From contig CAJOFV010000007.1 in NCBI GenBank assembly GCA_905233925.1, forward strand, positions 1 to 53,332: 53,332 nucleotides of DNA. The letters are read 5' to 3'. Below, one piece after another: positions 42,170 through 51,128 of this stretch. The position numbers and the translations under genes are program-made. The DNA is from Paludibacteraceae bacterium (lineage in GTDB: Bacteria > Bacteroidota > Bacteroidia > Bacteroidales > Paludibacteraceae). Positions within the stretch are counted from its first letter, which is position 1. Every line of letters begins with the position of its first letter. Below the pieces are notes generated by a model, which did not search any database, was not told where the DNA came from, and saw only the letters and a program-made list of their open reading frames with translations.

Positions 42170-44464
42170 ATGAAAGAGCAAGAAACAAATATGATAGATC
42201 TCAAGGCCATTGGAAAAGCCTTGTTGAAAAAGTGGTATTGGTTTGCCATTAGTTTGGTGCTGTTCGGCACATTAGGTGTGTTGTATTTCCTGTCGGCGCC
42301 GATGAAGTTCCAGGTGGATGCGCAGGTGCAACTGCGTAGCGAGGACGGTTTTTCTTTGCCAGGGTCAGACATGTTGCAGTTGATTGGTCTAGGCGGTTCA
42401 AAGAAAACAGACGACGAAATTGCGATAATGACCTCTCGCGACAACCTTGAGCAAGTCGTGCGCGAATTGGATATCCAGTCGAGTTACAGCCGTAAACAAG
42501 GATTGCGCTGGGTAGGGCAATACGGCGCATACACAAATATGGAAGTGGTTTATCCGGAGATGTTTCTGGATACAATGAAAACGATTGTTACTATTGACAT
42601 CAAGGTGCGCAAAAATGATTATAAAATCAAGGTGAAGAACCACCGTTTCAGCACTCAAACATTTGTTGTACAAAACTTTGACGAACCGCTATTGGTAAAA
42701 GATCTGGGACCGGTTTTCATCAAGTTGCACAAGCCGTTGGAAGAAGATGCGCATTACCGCATCCGAACCGCTCCGTTCCGTGCGATAGTAAAATATTACA
42801 GCACAGAAATCATTGTGGCAAAAATCAAAAAAGAATCATCCATTATCCGGCTTTCCACCATTACCGCTCAACCTAGTCTGGCGGTGGACTTTATCCGGAA
42901 ACAGATAGATGTATATAATTCCAACTCTGTGATTGACAAGAAGTTAATGGCGAACAGCACGGCATTGTTCATTGAGGAGCGGCTGAATCTGATTGCCCAG
43001 GAACTGGCATCGGCAGAGGCGGATGTGGAACGTTACAAAAAGGCTAACAGCCTCACCCAACCGGAAGTGGATTTGGAGATTTACATCAAGGAAAATGCTG
43101 AATACCGCCACCGTCTTGAGGAGCTGGAGACCCAGATGAGACTGGTAAGCTACATCGAAAGTTTCGTGAAAGACGAGAAAAACGACGGACAACTGATTCC
43201 GGCAAACCTCGGTATTACAGACGAATCGCTTTCCGCACTGGTTAACCAATACGACGGGCTGCTGTTGCGCCGGATGCGCATGGACAGGACAGCCACCGAT
43301 TCGAACCCTGTTGTTATGCAGATTAACGACCAGATTGCTATCATGAAAGTGAGCATTCTATCGTCCATCCGCAGCGTCAAAAACAGCCTCGCCATCAGCA
43401 AAGACGACCTCGAATCACTGGCGCGGAAGTCGAACAATATGCTTTCGACTGTTCCGACCAAAGAGCGCGAATACATCGAGAAAGCCCGGAACAAAGAGCT
43501 GCAGCAGAAACTTTATCTCTATTTGTATCAGAAGCGCGAAGAAAACGCCCTGTCACTCGTTACTGCCGTGCCTCCGGCTCAAGTGGTTATTCGTCCGCAA
43601 GTGGACATCATCCGTATGAAACCGAGATTGCGGAATATTGCTGTCGTTTGCCTGTTCTTCGGCTTGGCGTTCCCTGTGGCATTGCTGTATCTGATGTTCT
43701 TGCTGAACACAAAAATTACCGGTCGCCGCCAGTATGAGCAACTGATGCAAGTGCCGTATGTAGGCGAATTACTGAATGTGCCGGAAGGTGACTTCATCGC
43801 GGTAGGCGACGGCATTGATTCCACCGCAGCGGAGCTCTACCGTCTGTTGCGCACAAACATCTATCAGGCACTGAAGAAAGACGAAAAAGTGCTGCTTGTT
43901 ACTTCATGTATCAACAATGAAGGCAAATCGTATGTCGCTTCGAATCTCGCAATGTCATTCGCATTGTTGGAAAAACGCGTAGCATTGGTGGAACTCGACC
44001 TGCGCAACCCGTCTTTAGCGGAGCACTTTGCCGTATCATCCGCAAAGGGCGTTGCCCCATTCCTCAGCGGCAAAGAATACGGCATTGAAGAAATGCTTCT
44101 CTCGTCCGGTCGCAACAAAAACCTTGATATCCTACCGGCAGGTGCGTTGCCTATCAATCCGAATGAGTTGCTCCAATCCGAACGGCTCGACCAACTGATT
44201 GCCATTCTGCGCAAACAATATGATTATATCATCCTTGATTCGGCACCGGTAGCAATGGTCAGCGATACATTCGTGGCAAACCGCGTCTGCGATATGACGT
44301 TGCTCGTCGCCCGTGTGGGAGAAACGACAATCGACATGGCCGAATATGCCAACACTTTGGCGGAGCAAAAACGCTTGAACAATATGGTTTGCATCCTCAA
44401 TGCCGTTGAGCGCGAAGACCTCCCGTACGGCCATTCGTACGGATACGTTCACCGCAAATCATAA
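42170..44464 (+). CDS. Wzc-like polysaccharide co-polymerase/tyrosine autokinase
   Basis: 764 residues. Wzz domain with two membrane helices (about 22-43 and 490-512) flanking a long periplasmic coiled region, then a cytoplasmic BY-kinase domain. Walker A TSCINNEGKS (about 576-586), Walker A' region ALVELDLRNP and Walker B YDYIILDSAP. In usual BY-kinases these read TSxxPGEGKT and (hydrophobic)-D-x-D-x-R, so Walker A lacks the Pro-Gly and A' has Glu for the first Asp. The C-terminal PYGHSYGYVHRKS is a short tyrosine cluster for autophosphorylation. Six bases after the Wza-like gene. Regulates chain length and export; activity with the altered motifs is uncertain. Confidence 0.88.
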   Translation: MKEQETNMIDLKAIGKALLKKWYWFAISLVLFGTLGVLYFLSAPMKFQVDAQVQLRSEDGFSLPGSDMLQLIGLGGSKKTDDEIAIMTSRDNLEQVVRELDIQSSYSRKQGLRWVGQYGAYTNMEVVYPEMFLDTMKTIVTIDIKVRKNDYKIKVKNHRFSTQTFVVQNFDEPLLVKDLGPVFIKLHKPLEEDAHYRIRTAPFRAIVKYYSTEIIVAKIKKESSIIRLSTITAQPSLAVDFIRKQIDVYNSNSVIDKKLMANSTALFIEERLNLIAQELASAEADVERYKKANSLTQPEVDLEIYIKENAEYRHRLEELETQMRLVSYIESFVKDEKNDGQLIPANLGITDESLSALVNQYDGLLLRRMRMDRTATDSNPVVMQINDQIAIMKVSILSSIRSVKNSLAISKDDLESLARKSNNMLSTVPTKEREYIEKARNKELQQKLYLYLYQKREENALSLVTAVPPAQVVIRPQVDIIRMKPRLRNIAVVCLFFGLAFPVALLYLMFLLNTKITGRRQYEQLMQVPYVGELLNVPEGDFIAVGDGIDSTAAELYRLLRTNIYQALKKDEKVLLVTSCINNEGKSYVASNLAMSFALLEKRVALVELDLRNPSLAEHFAVSSAKGVAPFLSGKEYGIEEMLLSSGRNKNLDILPAGALPINPNELLQSERLDQLIAILRKQYDYIILDSAPVAMVSDTFVANRVCDMTLLVARVGETTIDMAEYANTLAEQKRLNNMVCILNAVEREDLPYGHSYGYVHRKS

Positions 44465-44485
44465 ATCGCCAAATCGTAAATAACC

Positions 44486-46381
44486 ATGGTTGTTTGCGTC
44501 GCCGAGAAACCGTCCGTAGGGCAATATATCGCCAAAGTGCTGGGTGCCAACACCCGGCACGATGGTTATTTTGAGGGCAACGGTTACCAGGTCACATGGA
44601 CTTTCGGCCATCTCTGCGCACTCCTTGACCCCAATGAATACAACGACGCTTGGAAAGCATGGAACCTCTCTTCTTTGCCGATGATTCCTGACCGTTTTGG
44701 CATCAAAGTCACCGAAGACAAAGGCGTGCAGAAGCAGTTCGGCATCATTCGTAACCTTATTCAGCAAGCCGACGAAGTCATTAACTGCGGTGATGCCGGG
44801 CAGGAGGGCGAACTTATCCAGCGTTGGGTCTATCAGAAAGCCGGCTGCAAGTGTCCCGTCAAGCGCCTTTGGGTCAGTTCCCTTACCGAAGAAGCCATCG
44901 CAGAGGGCTTCCGCCTGCTCAAAGATCAGTCAGAATACCAGCGTCTTTACGAAGCCGGACTGATGCGCGCTATCGGTGACTGGCTGTTGGGCATGAACGC
45001 CACGCGCGCCTACACGCTCCGTTATGCACAAGGCTATGGCAAAGACAGACAGGTGCTGTCCATTGGACGTGTCCAAACGCCGACTTTGGCGCTGGTTGTC
45101 AAACGCCAGGCAGAAATAGAACACTTCGTCCCTAAAACCTATTGGGAACTGAAAACCAAGTACCGCGACACGCTCTTTTCCGCCCAACTGCCGGCGGAAG
45201 AGGATGAATACGCTATCACTTCCGCGGAATACGGGCAGCAACTGGTCGATGCCATCAAAGACCTGCCACTGACAATCACCTCTGTTTCCAAAAAGAAAGG
45301 CACCGAATATGCCCCGCGGCTCTTTGACCTCACCTCCTTGCAGGTCGAATGTAACAAAAAGTTCTCTTTCTCCGCCGACCAGACGCTCAAACTCATCCAG
45401 TCGCTTTACGAAAAACGTATTACCACCTACCCGCGCGTGGATACCACTTTCCTGAGCGAAGATATTTATCCCAAAGTGCCGGCTACGCTTAACGGCATCA
45501 AAGATTATTTCCCGCAGATCGCACCGCTGATTGGCGCCAAACTGCCCAAATCCAAAAAGGTGTTCGACAATAAAAAAGTCACCGACCACCATGCCATTAT
45601 TCCGACCGGTCAGCGTCCGGACAACCTGACTGCCGATGAACGCAAGGTCTTTGACCTTGTTGCACTGCGTTTCATTGCCGCTTTCTATCCGGATTGCGAA
45701 ATCTCCACCACGACGGTCCTTGCCAAAGCGGGCGATATCGACTTCAAAGTTACCGGCAAGGAAATCCTCAAACCCGGTTGGCGCGAGGTTTTTGGCAAGC
45801 AGCAGGAGGAATCCGAAGATACGGAGCAAAAGACGCTCCCCACTTTCACCGAAGGCGAATCCGGTCCTCATACACCCGAATTGCAGGAGAAAACCACCCA
45901 ACCGCCAAAGTATTACACCGAAGCCACTCTTCTCCGCGCCATGGAAACTGCCGGCAAGACCGTTGATAACGACGAACTGCGCGATGCACTCAAGGAAAAC
46001 GGTATCGGTCGTCCTTCCACCCGCGCGGCAATTATCGAGAAACTCTACCAGCGCAAGTACATTGTCCTCAAAGGCAAATCCATCCATGCCACGGAAATCG
46101 GCATAGACCTTATTCACAAGATTATCTCTCCGCTCCTGAAATCCGCCGAACTGACCGGCTTGTGGGAGAAAAAACTCCGCGAAATCGAGCGCGGCGAATA
46201 CACCGCACAGCAATTTCTGGCAGAACTCAAAACCATGACCACCGAAGTTGTGCGCGAGGTCAAATCCAACAAAGCCGGAATGTTGTGCCCCGTTTGCCGC
46301 AAAGGCACTATTATCCGCGGAAACACACGCTACGGCTGTTCCCGTTGGCGCGAAGGATGCACCTACGCCGAACCGTTCTGA
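44486..46381 (+). CDS. topB: DNA topoisomerase III
   Basis: 631 residues. Type IA topoisomerase that decatenates single-stranded or replication intermediates. N-terminal Toprim with AEKPSVGQYIAKVLG and the acidic GDAGQEGELIQR (about 100-111); SIGRVQTPTLALVV; catalytic Tyr315 in TTYPRVDT; GIGRPSTRAAIIEKL; and a C-terminal zinc ribbon CPVCRKGTIIRGNTRYGCSRW...C. Starts 21 bp after the Wzc-like stop, the gap being a 7-8-bp repeat. Chromosomal housekeeping type; plasmid/ICE-type TopB is also possible in Bacteroidales but no mobile genes are nearby. Confidence 0.93.
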   Translation: MVVCVAEKPSVGQYIAKVLGANTRHDGYFEGNGYQVTWTFGHLCALLDPNEYNDAWKAWNLSSLPMIPDRFGIKVTEDKGVQKQFGIIRNLIQQADEVINCGDAGQEGELIQRWVYQKAGCKCPVKRLWVSSLTEEAIAEGFRLLKDQSEYQRLYEAGLMRAIGDWLLGMNATRAYTLRYAQGYGKDRQVLSIGRVQTPTLALVVKRQAEIEHFVPKTYWELKTKYRDTLFSAQLPAEEDEYAITSAEYGQQLVDAIKDLPLTITSVSKKKGTEYAPRLFDLTSLQVECNKKFSFSADQTLKLIQSLYEKRITTYPRVDTTFLSEDIYPKVPATLNGIKDYFPQIAPLIGAKLPKSKKVFDNKKVTDHHAIIPTGQRPDNLTADERKVFDLVALRFIAAFYPDCEISTTTVLAKAGDIDFKVTGKEILKPGWREVFGKQQEESEDTEQKTLPTFTEGESGPHTPELQEKTTQPPKYYTEATLLRAMETAGKTVDNDELRDALKENGIGRPSTRAAIIEKLYQRKYIVLKGKSIHATEIGIDLIHKIISPLLKSAELTGLWEKKLREIERGEYTAQQFLAELKTMTTEVVREVKSNKAGMLCPVCRKGTIIRGNTRYGCSRWREGCTYAEPF

Positions 46382-46393
46382 TTCTGATTTTGA

Positions 46394-47086
46394 TTACTTG
46401 TTCAACCGCCTGACGTACTTCTCGTACTGCAACGATGCCTGTTTGTACTGCGCCTCCAGCGTATGTATGTCCGTCATCAGCGTTTGCAGCCGCAGCGTCT
46501 CAACCAGTGCCGCTTTGTCCTTGTCGTTCAGCACATACGCATACGATTTGTCTCCGCGGAGCGTCACTTTGATCTTCGACTCCGCAAAACCGCGCACGAA
46601 CTTCAGCAGTTCCACCGCATCCTCGTCATTCAGCGTCAGAATCTCATGCTGACCATCCTCATCAAAGGCATGCAGATTGCCATAAAACGTATTCGCCACG
46701 CTATCCGCACTGACAATCAGACAGTTATGCTTTATGCGCGAACCGTAATACATACTCCGCACAACCGTCTTGAACGCGTCCGTCACATACGCTTGCAGAA
46801 AAATCCGCTGACCGAGACCGGCGGTTTGCAGCTGCGGCAAAATATAATACCCGTTGTCGGCATACTTTTCGTTCTTTACATATTTGAACTTTTTGAGCAG
46901 TTCGTCCGCCTGCGGCAAAGTCGCCTGCAACACCGAATCGGTATAAACCATCGACTGCTCATACTGCAGCATCGAAAGGCTGTCCTGCTGACGTTTTTCC
47001 GCACGTTGTTCCGCAACTGTCGGTTTATGCGGACCGCAAGACGCAAAAACGCACAACAAAACGCCAAAAATGATTGTTTTTTGCAT
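46394..47086 (-). CDS. predicted lipoprotein with coiled coil, unknown function
   Basis: 230 residues from MQKTIIFGVLLCVFASCGPHK (lipidated Cys in FASC). The start lies 22 bases after the -7 box; the longer frame runs through the promoter. An N-terminal charged helix (EQRAEKRQQDSLSMLQYEQS) and a C-terminal helical segment (LQTLMTDIHTLEAQYKQASLQYEKYVRRLNK) probably form coiled coils around a beta-rich middle with GLGQRIFLQAYVTD and IKVTLRGDKSYAYVL. No family recognised. Convergent with topB (12 bp) and divergent from the TPR lipoprotein. Confidence 0.65.
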   Translation of the reverse strand: MQKTIIFGVLLCVFASCGPHKPTVAEQRAEKRQQDSLSMLQYEQSMVYTDSVLQATLPQADELLKKFKYVKNEKYADNGYYILPQLQTAGLGQRIFLQAYVTDAFKTVVRSMYYGSRIKHNCLIVSADSVANTFYGNLHAFDEDGQHEILTLNDEDAVELLKFVRGFAESKIKVTLRGDKSYAYVLNDKDKAALVETLRLQTLMTDIHTLEAQYKQASLQYEKYVRRLNK

Positions 47087-47107
47087 AATTTTACCTGAAT
47101 TTTGCTG

Positions 47108-47138
47108 CAAAGTTACAAAAAATATACGAAAATGCAAA
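47108..47138 (-). promoter_or_regulatory. promoter of the coiled-coil lipoprotein
   Basis: Minus strand TTTG (47138-47135), 19 bases, TAACTTTG (47115-47108). Confidence 0.8.
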
Positions 47139-47153
47139 AAAAATCACATTAAA

Positions 47154-47185
47154 GTTGCATGTTTGCTTTTTTTTTTGTACTTTTG
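47154..47185 (+). promoter_or_regulatory. promoter of the TPR lipoprotein
   Basis: GTTG (47154-47157; one mismatch to TTTG), 20 bases, TACTTTTG (47178-47185). Its leader is longer than others here (about 60 bp) and holds an 11-codon frame MKIYQIRYKNQ at 47197-47232. Confidence 0.7.
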
Positions 47186-47252
47186 CGGGCTGAATTATGA
47201 AAATTTACCAAATTAGGTATAAAAACCAATAAAATCAATAAGTTTAACATTT

Positions 47253-48938
47253 ATGAAGAAAAGTTTATTTCTTGTGTCTATCTTCGCTGTTGCGTTGTTG
47301 ACATCTTGCGGCAATTCCATGCCACAACCCGAACAAATCACCGTTAACCCCAGCCCGCTCGCTGTAGTTGGCAACAAGGTAAACGCTGACATCACAGGTA
47401 CCTTCCCTGTAAAGAAATTCAACAAAAAAGGTATCCTTACCGTTACTCCCGTCCTCAAATTCGACGGCAGAGAACTCGTTGGAGAGCCTGTTACCTACGT
47501 AGGTGAAAAGGTAAAAGAAAACGGTACAACCGTTAATTTCAAAGAGGGTGGCAAGTACACTCAATCTTGCAGCTTCGACTATGATCCCGCTATGGCTCAA
47601 TCAGAGCTCTATCTCCGCTTTACCGCTAAAATCGGCAAAAAAGAAGTGGAAGTTCCCGAACTGAAAGTCGCTGACGGTTTGGTCGAAACCGCTAAAATGG
47701 CGCAAGCTGAGGACAACGAAACCGTTCTTACCGCTGACAAATTCCAGCGCATCATCCAAGAGATGCAGGAAGCTGACATCAAGTTCCTCATCCAACAGGC
47801 TAACCTCCGCAGCTCGGAGACCGGTAGCCAGAGCGTAAAAGACCTCCAGGCTGCTATCAAGGACGCTAACAACGACGAGAAGAAAGAGATCAATAAACTC
47901 GAAGTTAGCGGTTACGCCAGCCCCGATGGTGGTGTAGAACTCAACACCAAGCTCGCTAAACAGCGTCAGGAGAACACCCAGAAGTTCCTCCAGAACCAAA
48001 TGAAGAAGGACAAAGTGAACGCCGAAATCGAGGCTAACACCACAGCCGAAGACTGGGATGGTTTCCAGAAAGCTATGGAAGAGAGCAACATTCAGGACAA
48101 AGACCTCGTTCTCCGTGTGCTCAGCATGTACAACGACCCCGAAGAGCGCGAAAACCAAATCAAGAACCTCAGCAGCGTTTTCAAAACCATTGCTGACGAC
48201 GTTCTGCCCGCTCTCCGCCGCAGCCGCCTCATCCTCACTACCGACATCATCGGCAAATCCGACGAGGAGATTCAGAAATACATGAAGGAAGATCCCAGCC
48301 AGCTCAACGTAGAGGAAATGCTCTATGCTGCTACGCTCACCGAGGACAAAACCGAGAAGATGGCTATCTATCAGAAGGCTGCTGACCAGTTCAACGACTA
48401 TCGCGCTTACAACAACATGGGTATGCTCCACTTCGAGAATGGCAACATCGCCGAGGCACGCCGTCAATACGACAAAGCTCTGGCTATCGAGCCCAACAAC
48501 GCTGACGTTCATTACAACGCTGCACTCGCTGCTATGGCTGACAATGACCTGCCCAAGGCTGAAGAGCACCTCGGCAAGGCTGCCGGCACTTCCGGTGACC
48601 TCAAAGCCGCTCAAGGTACATACTACACCATGAAGGGTGACTACAAAGCTGCGAAAGAAGCTTATGGTAACAGCGCTACCAACAACGCTGCCGTTCAGCA
48701 GATCCTCAACGAGGATTATGCAGGTGCACGCCAGACCCTCAACAACGTGAAAGAGCCGAATGCTACCACCGCTTATCTGTTGGCAGTTGTAGGTGCACGC
48801 ACTAACGACCGCGACGCTGTTTACACCAATATGAAAGTCGCTATCGAGCGTGACGCTGACCTCAAAGCAAAAGCTCAAAAGGACATCGAATTTGCTAAAT
48901 TCGCTGACGACGAGCAATTCGCTGCTATCGTGAAATAA
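47253..48938 (+). CDS. lipoprotein with OmpA-like and TPR regions, highly expressed type
   Basis: 561 residues. Lipoprotein signal MKKSLFLVSIFAVALLTSC. The N-terminal beta-rich part is followed by an OmpA-like segment (VSGYASPDGGVELNTKLAKQRQENTQKFLQ, as in peptidoglycan-binding domains) and, from about residue 365, TPR units (AYNNMGMLHFENGNIAEARRQYDKALAIEPNNADVHYNAALAAM). Codon use is strongly biased to GCT, CTC, AAC and GAC, unlike its neighbours, indicating very high expression. Similar OmpA/TPR lipoproteins in Bacteroidota are abundant envelope components; some work with type IX secretion, but nothing here shows that. Own promoter and AT-rich leader. Confidence 0.82.
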   Translation: MKKSLFLVSIFAVALLTSCGNSMPQPEQITVNPSPLAVVGNKVNADITGTFPVKKFNKKGILTVTPVLKFDGRELVGEPVTYVGEKVKENGTTVNFKEGGKYTQSCSFDYDPAMAQSELYLRFTAKIGKKEVEVPELKVADGLVETAKMAQAEDNETVLTADKFQRIIQEMQEADIKFLIQQANLRSSETGSQSVKDLQAAIKDANNDEKKEINKLEVSGYASPDGGVELNTKLAKQRQENTQKFLQNQMKKDKVNAEIEANTTAEDWDGFQKAMEESNIQDKDLVLRVLSMYNDPEERENQIKNLSSVFKTIADDVLPALRRSRLILTTDIIGKSDEEIQKYMKEDPSQLNVEEMLYAATLTEDKTEKMAIYQKAADQFNDYRAYNNMGMLHFENGNIAEARRQYDKALAIEPNNADVHYNAALAAMADNDLPKAEEHLGKAAGTSGDLKAAQGTYYTMKGDYKAAKEAYGNSATNNAAVQQILNEDYAGARQTLNNVKEPNATTAYLLAVVGARTNDRDAVYTNMKVAIERDADLKAKAQKDIEFAKFADDEQFAAIVK

Positions 48939-48968
48939 TAAATGACAAAACGCAAATCGTAAATCATT

Positions 48969-49193
48969 TTGTCTGTTTTATTTCCGAAAGTAAATAAACC
49001 ACGTGAGTGGGACTATCGCCCCATTTACTATGACCCGGAAAAGGAGGCGCGACTTGCGCGTCTTCATCACGGGTCTTTCCGCGAGGAACACGAAAAGAAC
49101 ATGGCAACTCAGCAGGCGCGTAACAAAACGAAACTCGTCTTCTGGATTGCTCTTCTGGTACTTGCACTGGCATTGTACCTCTTCCTCCGCTGA
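48969..49193 (+). CDS. small conserved membrane protein, 74 aa
   Basis: TTG start (TTG TCT GTT TTA); an in-frame TAA nine bases before it leaves no ATG option. The N-terminal PKVNKPREWDYRPIYYDPEKEARLARL is a pattern typical of small Bacteroidales proteins (PRxWxYxPIYYDPEKE), followed by a basic linker and one membrane helix (LVFWIALLVLALALYLFL). Function unknown. It lies between the TPR lipoprotein and mutL, with 7-8-bp and 11-bp repeat tracts on either side. Confidence 0.75.
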   Translation: MSVLFPKVNKPREWDYRPIYYDPEKEARLARLHHGSFREEHEKNMATQQARNKTKLVFWIALLVLALALYLFLR

Positions 49194-49217
49194 TGCATCC
49201 ACCACCCTGCCTGTATT

Positions 49218-49260
49218 GGGTGATTATTGGGTGATTATTGCGTGATTATTGGGTGATTAG
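49218..49260. repeat. 11-bp tandem repeat, 4 units (GGGTGATTATT type)
   Basis: GGGTGATTATT x2, GCGTGATTATT, GGGTGATTAG, between the small membrane protein and mutL. Confidence 0.85.
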
Positions 49261-49309
49261 CCCAAGAGAACCATAAGACAAGTACAAAAGTGGTATAATT
49301 CTCCCAAAA

Positions 49310-51121
49310 ATGGACATTATTCATCTTTTACCGGACAGCGTTGCCAACCAGATTGCGGCAGGCGAGGTCATTCAGCGACCCGCTTCCTGTCTCAAGGAAC
49401 TGGTGGAGAACAGCTTGGATGCAGGCGCAACCCGCATTCAGGTGCTCGTTCGCGATGCCGGACGGACGCTGCTTCAGGTGATTGATGACGGTTCCGGAAT
49501 GAGCGAAACCGATGCCCGTATGGCGTTCGAGCGCCACGCTACCAGCAAAATCGCAAAGGCGCAGGATCTCTTTGCGCTCCGCACAATGGGTTTCCGCGGA
49601 GAAGCGCTGGCAAGTATCTGCGCCGTGGCGCAGGTCGAAGTGATGACCCGCCGCAAAGAAGACGAAGTAGGCACACTCCTTGAGATTCATGGCAGCGAAG
49701 TGGTTCGTCAGGAACCCTGCCAATGTCCCATCGGCACGAACTTCAAAGTCAAAAACCTGTTCTTCAATGTCCCTGTCCGCCGCAAATTCCTCAAGACAGA
49801 CCAAACCGAACTGCGCAACCTGCTGACCGAGTTTTACCACATCGTTTTGGTCTATCCGAAGGTGCAGTTTACTTTCGTTCATAACGACGAAGTGATTCTT
49901 GAACTGCCCGTCGGCACAGAGAAACAACGCATTGAGGCCGTTTTCGGCAAATCCGGCGGCAAATCCTATACCGGCCAGTTTGTCGATGTGGCAACAGACA
50001 CCGAACTCGTTTCCATTCGCGGCTTTATCGGCAAACCTGAAGCGGCAACCAAGAACGCCCAACAATATTTCTTTGTCAACGGACGTTATATGCGCCATCC
50101 GTATTTCCACAAAGCGGTCATGACCGCTTATTCGGGAATGTTGACTGGCGAAACCAATCCCTCGTACTTCATCTATTTCGATGTCGCTCCCGAAACGATT
50201 GATGTTAATATCCATCCCACCAAAACCGAGATAAAGTTTCAGGACGAACAGATGATTTTCCAGATTCTCATGGCAGCAGTCCGCGAGTCACTCGGAAAAT
50301 TCAATCTGACGCCTTCGCTGGACTTCAACCGCGAAGGAGAAATCGAAATGCCTGTCGGCGACCTTGATGCCGGCAAACCGCGCGTTGTCTTCGACCCGAA
50401 TTACAATCCCTTCACCCGCCCTTCCAAATCCTCTACGCAAGGCTGGGAAAAACTCTACACACCCAATAGTAGAGATACCCGCGTCTCTCCGGACTCGGCT
50501 TTCCAAACCCGCAATCTGTCGGATGATGCCCAACCGCCTCAACTCTTCGAAACTCCCGTTTCCGAACTGACACCTTATATATATAATAAGTATCTTCTTC
50601 TTCCGACCACGGCAGGTTTGATGTTGGTGCATTACCGCCGCGCGCATATCAAGGTGCTTTACGAGCAGTATCTCAAACAGATGTCTGCCGGCAAAGGCGT
50701 CTCGCAGCAGTTGCTTTTCCCTGAAGTGATTGACATGTCGCCGGATGATATGGTGTTGTTGGAATCCATTATTGACGAGTTACGCTTCGCGGGCTTTGAG
50801 TTGGACCAGTTCTCCAAAACATCCTATTCCATCTCCGGCATTCCGGCTTTGCTGAATGCGCAGGACGCACAGACCGCCTTGCAGAATATTTTGCACGCCG
50901 TTCGTGAGACTGCAACTTCCGCCACCGACCATTGGCGCAAACAGATTGCCTTGTCTTTGGCAAAAGACACGGCCATTCCTTACACCCAAACCTTGACTGA
51001 AGAAGAAGCGAAGCATTTATTGGACCAACTATTTGTCCTTCCCGATTACCGTCTCACGCCCGATGGCAAAACTATTTGCGTCCTCCTCTCCGACGACGAC
51101 CTCGCCCGCAAATTCGCATAA
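49310..51121 (+). CDS. mutL: DNA mismatch repair protein MutL
   Basis: 603 residues. Couples mismatch recognition by MutS to strand removal. GHKL ATPase motifs: IAAGEVIQRP, KELVENSLDAGA, DDGSGM, RHATSKI, TMGFRGEAL. Then the FFNVPVRRKFL and VNGRYMRHP regions and NIHPTKTEIKF, and a C-terminal dimerisation domain from about residue 420. Where endonuclease-type MutL proteins have DQHAxxE, this one reads VHYRRAHIKVLYEQY. No promoter seen in the 116 bp upstream, which holds an 11-bp repeat. Confidence 0.95.
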   Translation: MDIIHLLPDSVANQIAAGEVIQRPASCLKELVENSLDAGATRIQVLVRDAGRTLLQVIDDGSGMSETDARMAFERHATSKIAKAQDLFALRTMGFRGEALASICAVAQVEVMTRRKEDEVGTLLEIHGSEVVRQEPCQCPIGTNFKVKNLFFNVPVRRKFLKTDQTELRNLLTEFYHIVLVYPKVQFTFVHNDEVILELPVGTEKQRIEAVFGKSGGKSYTGQFVDVATDTELVSIRGFIGKPEAATKNAQQYFFVNGRYMRHPYFHKAVMTAYSGMLTGETNPSYFIYFDVAPETIDVNIHPTKTEIKFQDEQMIFQILMAAVRESLGKFNLTPSLDFNREGEIEMPVGDLDAGKPRVVFDPNYNPFTRPSKSSTQGWEKLYTPNSRDTRVSPDSAFQTRNLSDDAQPPQLFETPVSELTPYIYNKYLLLPTTAGLMLVHYRRAHIKVLYEQYLKQMSAGKGVSQQLLFPEVIDMSPDDMVLLESIIDELRFAGFELDQFSKTSYSISGIPALLNAQDAQTALQNILHAVRETATSATDHWRKQIALSLAKDTAIPYTQTLTEEEAKHLLDQLFVLPDYRLTPDGKTICVLLSDDDLARKFA

Positions 51122-51128
51122 CTGCACA

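Noticed and set aside
44930..46213. 427-codon minus-strand frame inside topB
   Set aside because: Shadow of topB; low-complexity Phe/Gly/Asn-rich composition with no domain.
47601..48917. 438-codon minus-strand frame inside the TPR lipoprotein gene
   Set aside because: Arises from the strong GCT/CTC/AAC codon bias of the true gene; Val/Leu/Ser-rich with no motif.
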